A DNA stretch of 64,000 nt from Methylococcaceae bacterium. GTDB lineage: Bacteria; Pseudomonadota; Gammaproteobacteria; Methylococcales; Methylomonadaceae. Within the stretch, counting starts at the first letter, position 1, and every line of letters begins with the position of its first letter. Both the position numbers and the translations under genes were made by a program. The notes under the pieces are model-generated. The model saw nothing but the letters and a program-made list of their open reading frames with translations, was not told the origin of the DNA and searched no databases. The stretch is from the NCBI GenBank assembly GCA_006844585.1, contig SPJM01000344.1, positions 1 through 64,000 of the forward strand. Reading direction: 5' to 3'. This document shows positions 45,910 through 55,424 of the stretch, in pieces.

Positions 45910-46133
45910 AAATCCAACGTTCTACTTGAATCTTTATCGCGTTTAAATAGACTGTCTATTTCATCATCATTCATTTCCAAATCTAAACAGAGCTTATCAA
46001 ATGCAGTCGCCTGTTTCTGATGGACTTGTAAATAATCAAATAAAATAGAATCAACAGCGTTTTGAGCATCTTGATAATGCCCAATTTTTATGACTTTACG
46101 AATTAACTTATCACTTATTTCTATCGTCGCCAT
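45906..46133 (-). CDS. Antitoxin of the VapC-like pair
   Basis: A 75-residue protein with an N-terminal short strand and helix (ATIEISDKLIRKVIKIGHYQDAQ) that resembles ribbon-helix-helix antitoxins, then a helix and an acidic tail (LEMNDDEIDSLFKRDKDSSRTLDL) suited to wrap the toxin. The ATG at 46133 was preferred over a TTG at 46136. An AGGGG element lies upstream. It would also act as repressor of its own operon, as is usual for this class. Confidence 0.75.
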   Translation of the reverse strand: MATIEISDKLIRKVIKIGHYQDAQNAVDSILFDYLQVHQKQATAFDKLCLDLEMNDDEIDSLFKRDKDSSRTLDL

Positions 46134-46194
46134 CAATAACCCCTTAACTTCCAGTCAAAACCGATTATAGCCTCATTTCACGAAATTTGGAGCA

Positions 46195-46223
46195 CAAAAA
46201 AGCCCTCATTAAGAGGGCTTTTT
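46195..46223. terminator. Bidirectional terminator
   Basis: AAAAAAGCCCTC and GAGGGCTTTTT form a stem with an ATTAA-type loop and A/T tracts on both sides. It serves as the likely terminator for gltA on the minus strand and would stop rightward transcription as well. Confidence 0.85.
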
Positions 46224-46232
46224 CTTTAAACC

Positions 46233-46488
46233 TTAACCCAGCCTTGATCTAGGGCTGACAATAAAATTAATTATTTTCATACTGTTAAGGAACGGGAATA
46301 AAATAACATCCGCAACTGGCGCAGGATTTCTGTTCATATTCAAGGCGCGGAAACAGGCGCATAGCAAGCTATGTAACTATTTCCGCAACGCCGAAGATGG
46401 ACAGAAAGACCAGTCAGTTTCGGATGTTATAAAATTCACGTTCCTTAAGTTAAACCAATCCATTTACCCCTTCAAAAAGCTGGGTTAA
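46233..46488. repeat. Palindromic repeat family B, copy 2 (interrupted by family A)
   Basis: Ends TTAACCCAGC and GCTGGGTTAA match the arms of the 38466-38627 element. Without the 164-base family A copy inside it (46285-46448) it would be about 92 bases. The right end includes the TAA stop codon of gltA. Interior similarity to copy 1 is weak, so the family relation rests on the ends and on the location after a gene. Confidence 0.55.
46285..46448. repeat. Palindromic repeat family A, full copy downstream of gltA
   Basis: A 164-base imperfect palindrome centred at 46366.5. Terminal inverted repeats of 28 bases (TTAAGGAACG at both ends as read inward) differ in four positions. The central hairpin is GCGGAAACAG against CTATTTCCGC around CATAG-CAAG-CTATG. 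Possible target duplication TTAA. No gene. Inverted relative to the pilI copy. Confidence 0.85.
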
Positions 46489-47795
46489 CGCTCTTCAGTA
46501 GGAATATAGTCTCTTTTTTCATACCCGGTGTAAATCTGTCGCGGCCTGCCGATGCGATGCGAAGGCTCTGCCATCATCTCAAGCCAATGAGAAACCCAGC
46601 CAGCCGTTCTGGCAATCACAAACATAACGGTAAACATTTCTTCCGGAATTTTTAACGCTTTGTAAATAATGCCGGAATAAAAATCCACATTCGGATAGAG
46701 TTTTTTCTCGATGAAATACTCATCTTTCAGAGCATATTGCTCTAACGCTAAAGCCAACTCAAAAAGAGGCTCGTCATTATCGGAATATTTTTCCAACACC
46801 TCATGACAAGTTTCCCGAATTAATGTAGCGCGTGGATCGAAGTTTTTATAGACCCGGTGACCAAACCCCATTAAGCGGAACGGATCATTCTTATCTTTGG
46901 CTTTAGCGATGAATTCAGGAATTCGGTCTACACTGCCGATTTCCGAGAGCATGCTTAAAACCGCTTCATTAGCGCCGCCGTGCGCCGGCCCCCATAAAGC
47001 GGAAATTCCCGCCGCTACGCATGCATAAGGGTTTGCCCCGGTGCTACTCGCCAACCTGACCGTTGATGTACTGGCGTTTTGCTCATGGTCGGCATGCAGA
47101 ATAAACAGTATATTCAGCGCTTTTACAGCAACCGGATCAATATAATGATCTTTACCGATAAATTTTTGCGAAGGCAAGGAAAACATCATATTCATAAAGT
47201 TTTCACAATACCCCAGGTCAACCCGTGGGTAAACAAATGGCCAGCCGACCGAATGCCGGTAACAAGCCGCCGCGATAGTCGGCACTTTAGCCAACATGCG
47301 CATCGCTGAAATACGACGATGCTCAGGGTCTTCCATATTCAGCTCACTGTGATAAAAAGCCGATAATGAACCCATTACCCCAACCATCATCGCCATTGGG
47401 TGCGCATCATAATGAAAGCCGTCGAAAAAGCTACGCAAGGCTTCATGCAACATGGCGTGATGATTGATTTCATCGGTAAACGCCAACAATTCATCATCGC
47501 CGGGCAATTCGCCGTTCATCAACAAATAAGCGACTTCAAGAAAACTGCTTTGCTTTGCTAACTGCTCAATGGGATAGCCACGATACAATAAAATACCGTT
47601 TTCACCATCAATATAAGTGATAGCGCTTTTGCAGCTTGCAGTGGACATAAAACCCGGATCATAAGTAAAAACGCCTAATTGTTTATACAATGATCCAATA
47701 TCAATAGCCGGCACTCCCTGAGAACCATCCAACAAAGAAAACTCGGCGGCACGGCCTAACGATTCAAGATTAATCGCAACCTTATCTTGTGGCAT
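46485..47795 (-). CDS. gltA: Citrate synthase
   Basis: The TCA-cycle enzyme that joins acetyl-CoA and oxaloacetate. The 436-residue protein is of the hexameric, Gram-negative type. Active site regions are clear: [21 protein letters not shown] (first His), [12 protein letters not shown] (second His) and YPNVDFYSG (Asp). The N-terminal part with [22 protein letters not shown] is typical. Leftward gene; its stop codon TAA overlaps the right end of the family B repeat, and the terminator lies beyond the repeats, so the repeats would be part of the mRNA. Confidence 0.97.
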   Translation of the reverse strand: MPQDKVAINLESLGRAAEFSLLDGSQGVPAIDIGSLYKQLGVFTYDPGFMSTASCKSAITYIDGENGILLYRGYPIEQLAKQSSFLEVAYLLMNGELPGDDELLAFTDEINHHAMLHEALRSFFDGFHYDAHPMAMMVGVMGSLSAFYHSELNMEDPEHRRISAMRMLAKVPTIAAACYRHSVGWPFVYPRVDLGYCENFMNMMFSLPSQKFIGKDHYIDPVAVKALNILFILHADHEQNASTSTVRLASSTGANPYACVAAGISALWGPAHGGANEAVLSMLSEIGSVDRIPEFIAKAKDKNDPFRLMGFGHRVYKNFDPRATLIRETCHEVLEKYSDNDEPLFELALALEQYALKDEYFIEKKLYPNVDFYSGIIYKALKIPEEMFTVMFVIARTAGWVSHWLEMMAEPSHRIGRPRQIYTGYEKRDYIPTEER

Positions 47796-47854
47796 ATTTT
47801 AACAATCCTGTAATTGGCAATAGACCGCCCAAGCTTACCATATCTTTATGGATT

Positions 47855-48055
47855 TTACTTTCCGAATTTCTTACGGAATTTGTCTACACGTCCCGCAGTA
47901 TCAACAACTCTTTGTTTACCGGTATAAAAAGGATGACAAGAAGAGCAAACTTCCACATGCAAATCTTTCGCTAACACCGAGCCTGTTTCAAACGAGTTTC
48001 CGCAACCACACGTCACTGTAATTTGTTTATATTCTGGATGAATTTCTGGTTTCAT
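47855..48055 (-). CDS. rpmE: Ribosomal protein L31
   Basis: A 66-residue protein with the zinc-binding Cys pattern of the C+ form (CGCG, then [10 protein letters not shown]) and the end typical of L31 ([11 protein letters not shown]). It binds the 50S subunit near the central protuberance. It is upstream of gltA on the same strand with 59 bases between, and it is divergent from xthA. Confidence 0.95.
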   Translation of the reverse strand: MKPEIHPEYKQITVTCGCGNSFETGSVLAKDLHVEVCSSCHPFYTGKQRVVDTAGRVDKFRKKFGK

Positions 48056-48147
48056 ATCTTTAACACACTGCCCGTCAGGGGATACATAATTAAAAGAGAA
48101 CTGCGTATAATACGACTTCCTAAGCTATAACGCAATACAAAAATATC

Positions 48148-48921
48148 ATGCGCATCATTACTTTAAATGCAAACGGCATCCGCGCGGCGGAGCGCAAAGG
48201 CTTTTTCAACTGGCTGCCCTCCCAAGAAGCCGATTTTGTCTGTATCCAAGAAACAAAAGCGCAAACCGAACAGCTCAGCGCCCCCGCGTTTTGGCCGGAA
48301 GGCTACCATTGTCATTATCATGACGCCGAAAAAAAAGGTTACAGCGGCGTCGCAATATACAGCAAAAAACAACCCGATCAAATCATCAAAGGCATCGGCT
48401 GGGACGATGTCGATAGCGAAGGCCGCTTTATCGAAGCCCAATTCGGCGACTTAAGCATTATTTCCCTATACCTGCCCTCAGGTTCCTCCAGCGAAGAACG
48501 CCAGGCTATCAAATTCAAATTCCTCGACAGATTCATGCCCTACCTCAAGGAACTGAGTGAAAATAATCGCCACTATGTCATTTGCGGCGACTGGAACATC
48601 GCCCACAAAGAAATCGACTTAAAAAACTGGAAAGGCAACAAAAAGAACTCCGGTTTTCTCCCTGAAGAACGCGCCTGGATGGACGATTTATTCGCCGACC
48701 GAATCTGGCTGGACGCATTCAGAGAAATCAATCAACAGGAAGATCAATACACCTGGTGGTCCAATCGCGGCCAAGCCTGGGCCAAAAATGTGGGTTGGCG
48801 CATAGATTACCATGTCGCCAGCAAGCATTTTGAAAACCGCATACAATCAGCCAATATATATAAAGATGAACGTTTTTCCGACCATGCCCCGCTGATTATG
48901 GATTATGACTATCCTTTTTGA
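48148..48921 (+). CDS. xthA: Exodeoxyribonuclease III / AP endonuclease
   Basis: A 257-residue Mg-dependent DNA repair enzyme of the XthA group. Motifs: ITLNANGIRAAERKGFF at the start, VCIQETKA with the catalytic Glu, YSGVAIYSKK, CGDWNIAHKEIDL with the Asp and Asn, and SDHAPLIMDYD with the Asp-His pair at the end. It is divergent from rpmE. Confidence 0.96.
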   Translation: MRIITLNANGIRAAERKGFFNWLPSQEADFVCIQETKAQTEQLSAPAFWPEGYHCHYHDAEKKGYSGVAIYSKKQPDQIIKGIGWDDVDSEGRFIEAQFGDLSIISLYLPSGSSSEERQAIKFKFLDRFMPYLKELSENNRHYVICGDWNIAHKEIDLKNWKGNKKNSGFLPEERAWMDDLFADRIWLDAFREINQQEDQYTWWSNRGQAWAKNVGWRIDYHVASKHFENRIQSANIYKDERFSDHAPLIMDYDYPF

Positions 48922-48958
48922 CATGCTCGTCTTTTTTAGGCTAAAAAGCCAAGGGCAG

Positions 48959-48992
48959 CCAACTTGACCTACCCTAATGCAAATCAAGTTGG
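48959..48992. repeat. Inverted repeat after xthA
   Basis: CCAACTTGA (48959-48967) and TCAAGTTGG (48984-48992) form a perfect 9-bp stem with a 16-base loop, 38 bases past the xthA stop. A C-rich stretch follows, not a T run. Confidence 0.5.
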
Positions 48993-49000
48993 CCGCCCCC

Positions 49001-49027
49001 CTTGAAACTCTTGAAACTCTTGAAACT
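49001..49027 (+). repeat. Tandem repeat of a 9-base unit
   Basis: CTTGAAACT repeated three times without interruption, just downstream of the integrase gene's 3' end. Function unknown; may be slippage-prone. Confidence 0.6.
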
Positions 49028-49076
49028 AAAGCAAAACAACTATTCTCGCGCGTTGAACACTATAGCAGCAAACAAC

Positions 49077-50066
49077 TTAAAACTTATCCAGATCATCCAG
49101 CGGACTCAACACGCCCTCGCCACCTTGCTTTAGGACATGCGTATAAATCATCGTCGTTTCTAAATCATTATGTCCCAACAATGATTGAATCGTTCTAATA
49201 TCCGTACCCCGTTGCAACAAATGCGTCGCAAAACTATGTCGAAAGGTATGCGCACTCACTTTTTTGACAATACCCGCTTTTTTCACCGCTTGCTTAATCG
49301 CCTTATTAACTACGGACGGGTCTATATGATGCCTGCGTTTAATCCCGCTGCGTGGATCAACAGATAACTTGCGACTGGGAAAAACATACTGCCAAGCCCA
49401 CTCCCGCTCAGCCTGTGGATATTTACGCGCCAGCGCATGAGGTAAATAGACAGAACCATAACCCGCCGCCAAATCCTTATCATGTATAGTTTTAACGCGC
49501 TGCAAATGATTCTCCAACAAAACGGCCACAGCCTCGGGTAACGGCGTTACCCGATCTTTATCGCCTTTACCACTACGCACGGTGACCTGTTTAAAACCAA
49601 AATCAATATCCTGCGCCCGCAAACGCACCGCCTCGCTAATACGCAGCCCGCAACCATACAATAATTTCACCAATAACTCAGGCGCGCTTTCCAACAAGGC
49701 CAGAACCTCTTTAACCTCCTCACGCGTTAACACCACGGGAATAGACTTTTCTTTTCGTGAACGCGTTGCCTGCACACCTTCCAGTGGTTTTTGCAAAACC
49801 TGTTTATACAAAAACACCAGCGCATTAAACGCTTGATTTTGCGTCGAAGTCGCCACATTCCCCTGCACAGCCAAATGCGTTAAAAAAGCCTCCACCTTTT
49901 GTTCAGGGTTAATCAGCAAAGTCTCCTTTGACTTGGCATGATGGAAACGCACATAGCGAGTTATCCAATCACAATACGCCCGTTCTGTATGAATGGAATA
50001 ATGTAATCGACGCAAAATTTCACGCGTTTGTTGCAGCAAATTTTGTTTAGGCGGGGTTGTTGACAT
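49077..50066 (-). CDS. intI: Integron integrase IntI
   Basis: A 329-residue tyrosine recombinase. The catalytic residues are visible: Arg in [18 protein letters not shown], His and Arg in [12 protein letters not shown], His in LLGHNDLET and Tyr in TMIYTHV. The segment [20 protein letters not shown], and RRHHID after it, are the extra IntI-specific region that separates integron integrases from XerC and XerD. The ATG at 50066 was preferred to the TTG at 50072. It is divergent from the FRG cassette, as expected for an integron, with an attI region between. No LexA box was recognised at its promoter. Confidence 0.93.
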   Translation of the reverse strand: MSTTPPKQNLLQQTREILRRLHYSIHTERAYCDWITRYVRFHHAKSKETLLINPEQKVEAFLTHLAVQGNVATSTQNQAFNALVFLYKQVLQKPLEGVQATRSRKEKSIPVVLTREEVKEVLALLESAPELLVKLLYGCGLRISEAVRLRAQDIDFGFKQVTVRSGKGDKDRVTPLPEAVAVLLENHLQRVKTIHDKDLAAGYGSVYLPHALARKYPQAEREWAWQYVFPSRKLSVDPRSGIKRRHHIDPSVVNKAIKQAVKKAGIVKKVSAHTFRHSFATHLLQRGTDIRTIQSLLGHNDLETTMIYTHVLKQGGEGVLSPLDDLDKF

Positions 50067-50301
50067 AAGCAAAAAAAAGAATTATTCTTCGAGCTAGCTA
50101 TTGATAAACAGGATAATATCAATTATCAGGGCTATTCGACAGGATAAATTACATAGCAGGCAAACTTGCCTGATTTCACGGCCAATACTGTGGAATAGCA
50201 AGGCAAAAGTTCAGGATATTAATATCCTGTCAAAGTTGCCTGATTGTTCTGTCAATATCTAGAATATCAGGGCGAATTTGCCTGATAATAATAAGTTATG
50301 C
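50067..50301. other. attI-like region of the integron
   Basis: 235 bases between the integrase start and the cassette. They contain a perfect 18-base palindrome CAGGATATTAATATCCTG (50212-50229), a palindrome CAGGCAAACTTGCCTG (50157-50172), and three direct copies of TTGCCTGAT (50166-50174, 50236-50244, 50278-50286). The 3' end reads GTTATGC (50295-50301), a core-like sequence shared with the right end of the attC. I infer that the cassette joined here. Confidence 0.7.
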
Positions 50302-50318
50302 TTTCAAGAGGCAAGGCA

Positions 50319-51362
50319 ATGCATATAGGGGAAGTTAGTTTCGCAACTCTTTCGAGATGGATTGAAGAGCAAGGCTGCATTGGAAGGGTTAAACGTAAAT
50401 GGGGTTGGTGGCACAATCCTGACGGAACAAAAGGGCTCGGTCCAATTCACGGAACCAGATATTTATACCGTGGCCAAAATAGACGCTACTGGTCCTGCCC
50501 TCCTACTATTTCGCGCAATGTATACACGCGGGCACATTCATTAAACGATCTAGAGTCGATTGAGCAATACAAAATACTTGATTCACTGGTGCGCTCTGAT
50601 TGGTATTGCGAGATTATCAAATCTCACCCAGCATTTCGGTGGGCAAACAACGAAAATTTCTCAATAGACAGGATGAGTCTTGCGCAACACTATGAGTTGC
50701 CTACTGGATATATAGATTTGACGGAGTCAATTGAAGTTGCCTTGTTCTTTGCGTGCTGTACCTTTACAGAAGGGGAATGGACTCCAAAATCCAAGGGGAA
50801 AGGTATTCTATATCGCCTTGATTGGGTTGAGTCGCCAGACAACATAAGATCAAGGATAAAAGCAATAGGTTTTCAGCCATTTGCTAGACCGTATGCGCAA
50901 TGGGCTTGGACAGCGGAAATGATATTGGGCGAAGATTTCGAGGATATTCCTGGTGTAGAAGCGGTTCTTTTCGATCATAACGAAGCGCTTGGAGAGAGGT
51001 TGTTGGATATGTTCAATGGTGGAGAAGTACTTATGTGCGGAGATCCGGTTTTTGACTGGGCATCAAATATAAAACACTCTAACGAATTACCCAGATCTAA
51101 TGGACTTGCTATCGTCGATGATATTTCAAACGATCCAATGGCGCTGCTTCCAAATGATCCAGAACTGGTATTGCGTGAAATTGAAAAGGCCAATGACGTA
51201 TCGTTTGTCGACAATCCTTCGTTTAGAATAAGTAGGTCAGAGATAGAAATACTGCAAAAGGAATGGGACTCAAAAGAGGAAGAATTTCTTGATTCTCTTA
51301 TAAACGATACTCAAGTTCAGCTTGTAAGGACTCGCAAAACAAACAATGAAAATCAAGCATAA
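50319..51362 (+). CDS. FRG domain protein, integron cassette gene
   Basis: A 347-residue protein with an FRG domain: LYRGQNRRYWSCPPTISRN (about residues 49-67), then HYELPTGYIDLTESIEVALFFACC (about 124-147). FRG proteins occur in many phages and defence islands; function is not defined. The ATG at 50298 falls inside the core recombination site, and the second ATG at 50319 has AAGAGG upstream, so the latter was chosen. The C-terminal 120 residues hold a helical, acidic region (EKANDVSFVDNPSFRIS, LQKEWDSKEEEFLDSL). The intron begins directly past the stop codon, on the opposite strand. Confidence 0.8.
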   Translation: MHIGEVSFATLSRWIEEQGCIGRVKRKWGWWHNPDGTKGLGPIHGTRYLYRGQNRRYWSCPPTISRNVYTRAHSLNDLESIEQYKILDSLVRSDWYCEIIKSHPAFRWANNENFSIDRMSLAQHYELPTGYIDLTESIEVALFFACCTFTEGEWTPKSKGKGILYRLDWVESPDNIRSRIKAIGFQPFARPYAQWAWTAEMILGEDFEDIPGVEAVLFDHNEALGERLLDMFNGGEVLMCGDPVFDWASNIKHSNELPRSNGLAIVDDISNDPMALLPNDPELVLREIEKANDVSFVDNPSFRISRSEIEILQKEWDSKEEEFLDSLINDTQVQLVRTRKTNNENQA

Positions 51363-51991
51363 GGGGGATAGGAAGGGGTTTCTAACCCCTCCCTCCCACA
51401 CCACCCGGCATGCGGGTCCGCACCGGGCGGTTACCAAGAAAGCCGGACCGTAGTCGGACAAGTTAACCAAAGGCTAACTCTGAAAGTTTCAGATTCCATC
51501 ATCGCGCCTACCAACTCTTACGTGAACCGGTCGGCTCAAACTGAGAGATAGAGCATAATGGTAAACTTTCTTCCTTGGCTTCAGGCCTTCACTTCATCAA
51601 ATATGATTCCGCTACTATGCCGTCTGCTGACTTCTGCCCAATCACCTCATGCATTACTACATGAAGCGCTACCACCTGTGGTGGTCGCAAAGCCGGGCAG
51701 ATCTCCCCGGGTAAGAACATGATCTTTCCCTATACAACCGCTGCATTTACCATCCCCCAGAGATCTGGATGGGCTTCGTCATGTTGTGCTGACTCGCCCT
51801 GGGGTTCGGCCTTATATGCAATTTCTGTCCGTCGGCTCATAGGTTTGCACTTAGGCTTCTTTCAGACGGTCGGTCACCCTTCCGCCCTTGCCCTCGGCTA
51901 GTACTTTTTGAAGTTGCCAAATATGACCACTTCCCAGATAATGTACAGGGGACTTACACCCCATAAGATCATGCCCATGCCGGGCACACAC
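51363..51991 (-). mobile_element. ORF-less group II intron (attC-inserting IIC type)
   Basis: On the minus strand the element starts with a GTGTG-like 5' end before CCCGGCATGGG and ends with a domain V-like hairpin (arms around CCCGGTGCGG and CCGCATGCCGGG) and a domain VI stem (GGGAGGGAGGGG with CCCCTTCCTATCCCC). These are standard 3' elements of a group II intron. At 629 bases it is far shorter than an intron with a reverse transcriptase, and I see no such gene. It lies between a cassette and an attC, in the orientation opposite to the cassette, as IIC-attC introns do. Confidence 0.8.
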
Positions 51992-51993
51992 AA

Positions 51994-52077
51994 TGCCATA
52001 AACGCGGACGTCAAAAAGCTGCGCCGCTCGTACCTCACTCTGCAGCTTTTTGACGCCGGTTATGGCTGGCGTTATGC
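51994..52077 (+). other. attC-like recombination site
   Basis: A hairpin with 13-base perfect arms GTCAAAAAGCTGC (52010-52022) and GCAGCTTTTTGAC (52042-52054), flanked by GCCATAAACGC on the left and GGCGTTATGC on the right, which can pair with bulged bases in the manner of attC. The right core GTTATGC equals that in the attI region. Left core variation may result from the intron insertion. Confidence 0.75.
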
Positions 52078-52287
52078 GTTTCAAAACTCTCCTCAGCAGT
52101 CGCGTAAAAAAGGCGCTGCCTAATCGGAAACGAACTCATGTTTCTTTTCTTGGCAAGTCCACCCCTCATCCATTATTTGAAGGGTTGGGTTGGTGGTAAC
52201 AGGGCGGGTTTCGTTCAGCATTTTTCAGGAAACAGTGTTCAGCTTATCCAGGTCATCGGGTATTTGGAACCAATGGGGTCAACCAAT

Positions 52288-53090
52288 GGGGTCAGACTCG
52301 ATTGTTATCAATACTATCCTTATACTTCTGAGACCTCTTATCTCCGCCACGCGCTTTTGGTTGTACTTGTCTATTTATTAATGCCTCTATTTTATATTTA
52401 AACCGGTCATCTCCAAGCACCCATGCTTTATTTGTCGCATTCCGAATTTCTTCTAATGTTTGCTTTGGAATGTGATGATCAAATAATGCAAAATAATTAG
52501 CCTGACGTTGAGAAAAATCACGCCCCAAACTTTTATAGGTACCATGTGGCGTTAACAACTTATTCTCTTTTCCTAGAGCATTATAATGGAAACTCGACCA
52601 AGGATAGTCTCCTGGACTTTTAACCATTTTCGCACGCACTGGGTTTAATTCGATATATCGGCTACAGGTCAATAAATAGCTTTCACTATCAAGCAGTGTA
52701 GCTTTATAACGACCTTCCCATAACGTACCTGTTCGCTGATATTGAAAATTAAAATACTGCACATAATACCGACCTATGTACTGCATAACCTTGCTAATTC
52801 CATTTTCTGACGTGGGGGTCATCAATAAATGCACATGGTTGCTCATTAAAACATAAGCATGTAGTTCACAGTGATATTTGTTGCACCCATCATATAGTTT
52901 TTGTAAGTAGTAATGATAATCTTCTTCTGCTGCAAATATTATTTCACGATTATTACCTCGTTGAATAACATGTTGTGGTTGCCCAGGTATTACATAACGC
53001 GGAAGTCTAGCCATTGGATATAATTGTTATAGTGATTTCTATAATAAATGTAGGATACCACATTTTACCAATTCAATCGAGTCTGACCCC
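52288..53090 (-). mobile_element. RAYT transposase element with terminal inverted repeats
   Basis: GGGGTCAGACTCGATTG (52288-52304) is repeated in perfect inverted form at 53074-53090. Between them is one Y1-type transposase gene. The left repeat encodes the last codons and stop of the transposase. A direct repeat CCAATGGGGTCA occurs twice before the left end (52270-52281 and 52283-52294). Confidence 0.85.
52292..53014 (-). CDS. REP-associated tyrosine transposase (IS200-like)
   Basis: A 240-residue Y1 transposase of the RAYT group. The N-terminal MARLPRYVIPGQPQHVIQRGNNRE, the HUH-type metal motif HVHLL (about residue 61) and the region with the catalytic Tyr (MQYIGRYYVQYFNFQYQRTGTLWEGRYKAT) are intact, as is SRYIELNPVRAKMV. 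It cuts single-stranded DNA at REP-like hairpins. It is probably functional, as no frameshift is visible. It lies next to the integron and faces away from fusA2. Confidence 0.9.
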   Translation of the reverse strand: MARLPRYVIPGQPQHVIQRGNNREIIFAAEEDYHYYLQKLYDGCNKYHCELHAYVLMSNHVHLLMTPTSENGISKVMQYIGRYYVQYFNFQYQRTGTLWEGRYKATLLDSESYLLTCSRYIELNPVRAKMVKSPGDYPWSSFHYNALGKENKLLTPHGTYKSLGRDFSQRQANYFALFDHHIPKQTLEEIRNATNKAWVLGDDRFKYKIEALINRQVQPKARGGDKRSQKYKDSIDNNRV

Positions 53091-53313
53091 TTTGTAAGAT
53101 TATTGCTTAAACCAACATTTTTTCTGACTTTTCAAAAATATGAGTTACAATAGGAAATTTTTTAAAGCTTTTAGTTGGGCTTTAAAAGCGCAGCAAAATC
53201 ACGAAAAGGGCGCGGAACGAACGATTCTCGTTAGTTTATTGCCATTACATAGTTCTCTGCAAGCTTGCATGAGGTTTAAAACAGTTTTTTATGTCCATTT
53301 TTAGAGTACAAAC

Positions 53314-55398
53314 ATGACAGATCTATCGCTATATAGAAACATCGGCATCTTCGCTCACGTTGATGCGGGTAAAACAACAACTACCGAGCGTATCCTTAAG
53401 CTGACTGGTAAAATTCATAAAATCGGTGAAGTGCATGACGGCGCAGCGACTACAGACTTCATGGAGCAGGAACAAGAGCGCGGTATCACTATTCAATCTG
53501 CTGCAACTACTTGTGAATGGAATAATCACAGACTTAACATCATCGATACGCCGGGACACGTCGACTTCACTATCGAAGTTTACCGCTCATTGAAAGTTTT
53601 GGATGGCGGCGTCGGCGTTTTTTGCGGCTCCGGCGGGGTTGAACCTCAATCAGAAACTAACTGGCGTTACGCCAACGATTCGGAAGTTTCCCGCATCATT
53701 TACATTAATAAACTGGATCGTTTAGGCGCTGACTTTATGCGCGTGGTTAAGCAAGTAGAAGATGTTTTAGGCGCCAACCCATTAGTCATGACTTTACCTA
53801 TCGGACGCGAAGATGATTTTGTTGGCGTGGTTGATCTATTAACGCGTAAAGCATGGGTGTGGGATGACTCCGGCGATCCGTTAAAATACGAAATTCAAGA
53901 TGTCCCTGCAGATATGGTTGACGATGTTGAAGAATGGCGTGAAAAATTGATTGAAACTGCCGTTGAACAAGATGACGACGCCATGGAAAAATATCTGGAC
54001 GGCGATGAGCCTGATATGGAAACCATTAAGAACTGTATCCGCAAAGGCACGATTGACCTGTGTTTCTTCCCGACTTATTGCGGCTCATCATTCAAAAACA
54101 AAGGCGTACAATTAGTATTGGATGCGGTTGTTGACTATTTGCCTAACCCAACTGAAGTTAAGCCGCAACCGGAAGTTGACTTAGAGGGTAACGAAACAGG
54201 CGAATTTGCTGTTGTTGACGAAACCAAACCTTTGCGCGCCCTGGCTTTTAAAATTATGGACGACCGTTACGGCGCATTGACTTTCATGAGAATTTATTCC
54301 GGTAAAATGGATAAAGGCATGACTGTTTTAAACACTTTCACCGGCAAAACCGAAAGAATCGGCCGTATTGTTGAAATGCATGCCGACTCCCGCGAGGAAT
54401 TGGATTCCGCTCAAGCCGGCGATATCGTTGCGGTTATCGGCATGAAAAATGTCCAAACCGGACATACGCTATGCGACCCGAAACAACCAGCCACATTAGA
54501 ACCGATGGTTTTCCCTGATCCGGTTATCTCAATCGCTGTTGCGCCTAAAGACAAAGCGGGCGCTGAAAAAATGGGCATCGCCATCGGCAAAATGGTTCAA
54601 GAAGATCCTTCTTTCCGCGTTGAAACCGATGAAGACAGCGGCGAAACCATCCTGAAAGGCATGGGCGAATTGCATCTTGATATTAAAGTCGACATCTTGA
54701 AAAGAACCCACGGCATTGATGTTGAAGTCGGCAAACCTCAGGTGGCATATCGCGAAACCATTACCCAACAAATTGAAGATAGCTACACCCATAAAAAGCA
54801 ATCAGGCGGTTCCGGACAATACGGTAAAATTGATTACACCATCGAGCCGGGCGAGCCAGGCAGCGGTTTTGTATTTGAATCCAGCGTGACCGGCGGCAAC
54901 GTGCCTAGAGAATTCTGGCCAGCCGTTGAAAAAGGCTTTAAAAACAGCATGAATATCGGTGTATTGGCCGGCTTCCCTTGCATGGATGTTAAAGTTAATT
55001 TACTAGACGGCGCATTCCACGCTGTTGACTCCTCTGCTGTTGCTTTTGAAATTGCAGCAAAAGCCGCTTACCGTCAATCGATTCCTAAAGCTGGCCCGCA
55101 GTTAATCGAGCCTATCATGAAAGTGGACGTGTTCACGCCTGAAGACAATGTCGGCGATGTTATCGGCGACCTTAACCGTCGTCGCGGCATGATTAAATCG
55201 CAAGAAGCCGGCCCAACCGGCGTACGCATTAAAGCAGATGCGCCTTTGAGTGAAATGTTCGGCTATATCGGCGACCTAAGAACCATGACTTCAGGACGCG
55301 GCCAGTTCTCTATGGAGTTCTCTCACTATATGCCATGCCCCAAAAACGTGGCCGATGAAGTGATTAAAGAAGTTCAGGAACGCAACAAAAGCAAATAA
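53314..55398 (+). CDS. fusA2: Elongation factor G, second type
   Basis: A 694-residue translocase GTPase. G motifs are intact: [33 protein letters not shown] and [37 protein letters not shown] resembles the EF-G2 group rather than the str-operon fusA. The ribosomal operon at the right end of the window does not include fusA, so another copy is expected elsewhere. The 5' region has an inverted repeat TTTAAAGC/GCTTTAAA at about 53161-53186. It is convergent with sodB. Confidence 0.93.
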   Translation: MTDLSLYRNIGIFAHVDAGKTTTTERILKLTGKIHKIGEVHDGAATTDFMEQEQERGITIQSAATTCEWNNHRLNIIDTPGHVDFTIEVYRSLKVLDGGVGVFCGSGGVEPQSETNWRYANDSEVSRIIYINKLDRLGADFMRVVKQVEDVLGANPLVMTLPIGREDDFVGVVDLLTRKAWVWDDSGDPLKYEIQDVPADMVDDVEEWREKLIETAVEQDDDAMEKYLDGDEPDMETIKNCIRKGTIDLCFFPTYCGSSFKNKGVQLVLDAVVDYLPNPTEVKPQPEVDLEGNETGEFAVVDETKPLRALAFKIMDDRYGALTFMRIYSGKMDKGMTVLNTFTGKTERIGRIVEMHADSREELDSAQAGDIVAVIGMKNVQTGHTLCDPKQPATLEPMVFPDPVISIAVAPKDKAGAEKMGIAIGKMVQEDPSFRVETDEDSGETILKGMGELHLDIKVDILKRTHGIDVEVGKPQVAYRETITQQIEDSYTHKKQSGGSGQYGKIDYTIEPGEPGSGFVFESSVTGGNVPREFWPAVEKGFKNSMNIGVLAGFPCMDVKVNLLDGAFHAVDSSAVAFEIAAKAAYRQSIPKAGPQLIEPIMKVDVFTPEDNVGDVIGDLNRRRGMIKSQEAGPTGVRIKADAPLSEMFGYIGDLRTMTSGRGQFSMEFSHYMPCPKNVADEVIKEVQERNKSK

Positions 55399-55424
55399 TA
55401 TTTACAGTTACGCACAAACAAAAA

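Noticed and set aside
49900-50120. LexA box upstream of intI
   Set aside because: I looked for the CTGT-N8-ACAG pattern at the integrase promoter and did not see it.
51719-51901. Short reading frame inside the intron
   Set aside because: The region fits structured intron RNA on the other strand and the peptide has no family features.
52138-52401. 87-residue frame before the RAYT gene
   Set aside because: It overlaps the transposase on the other strand and has no conserved features.
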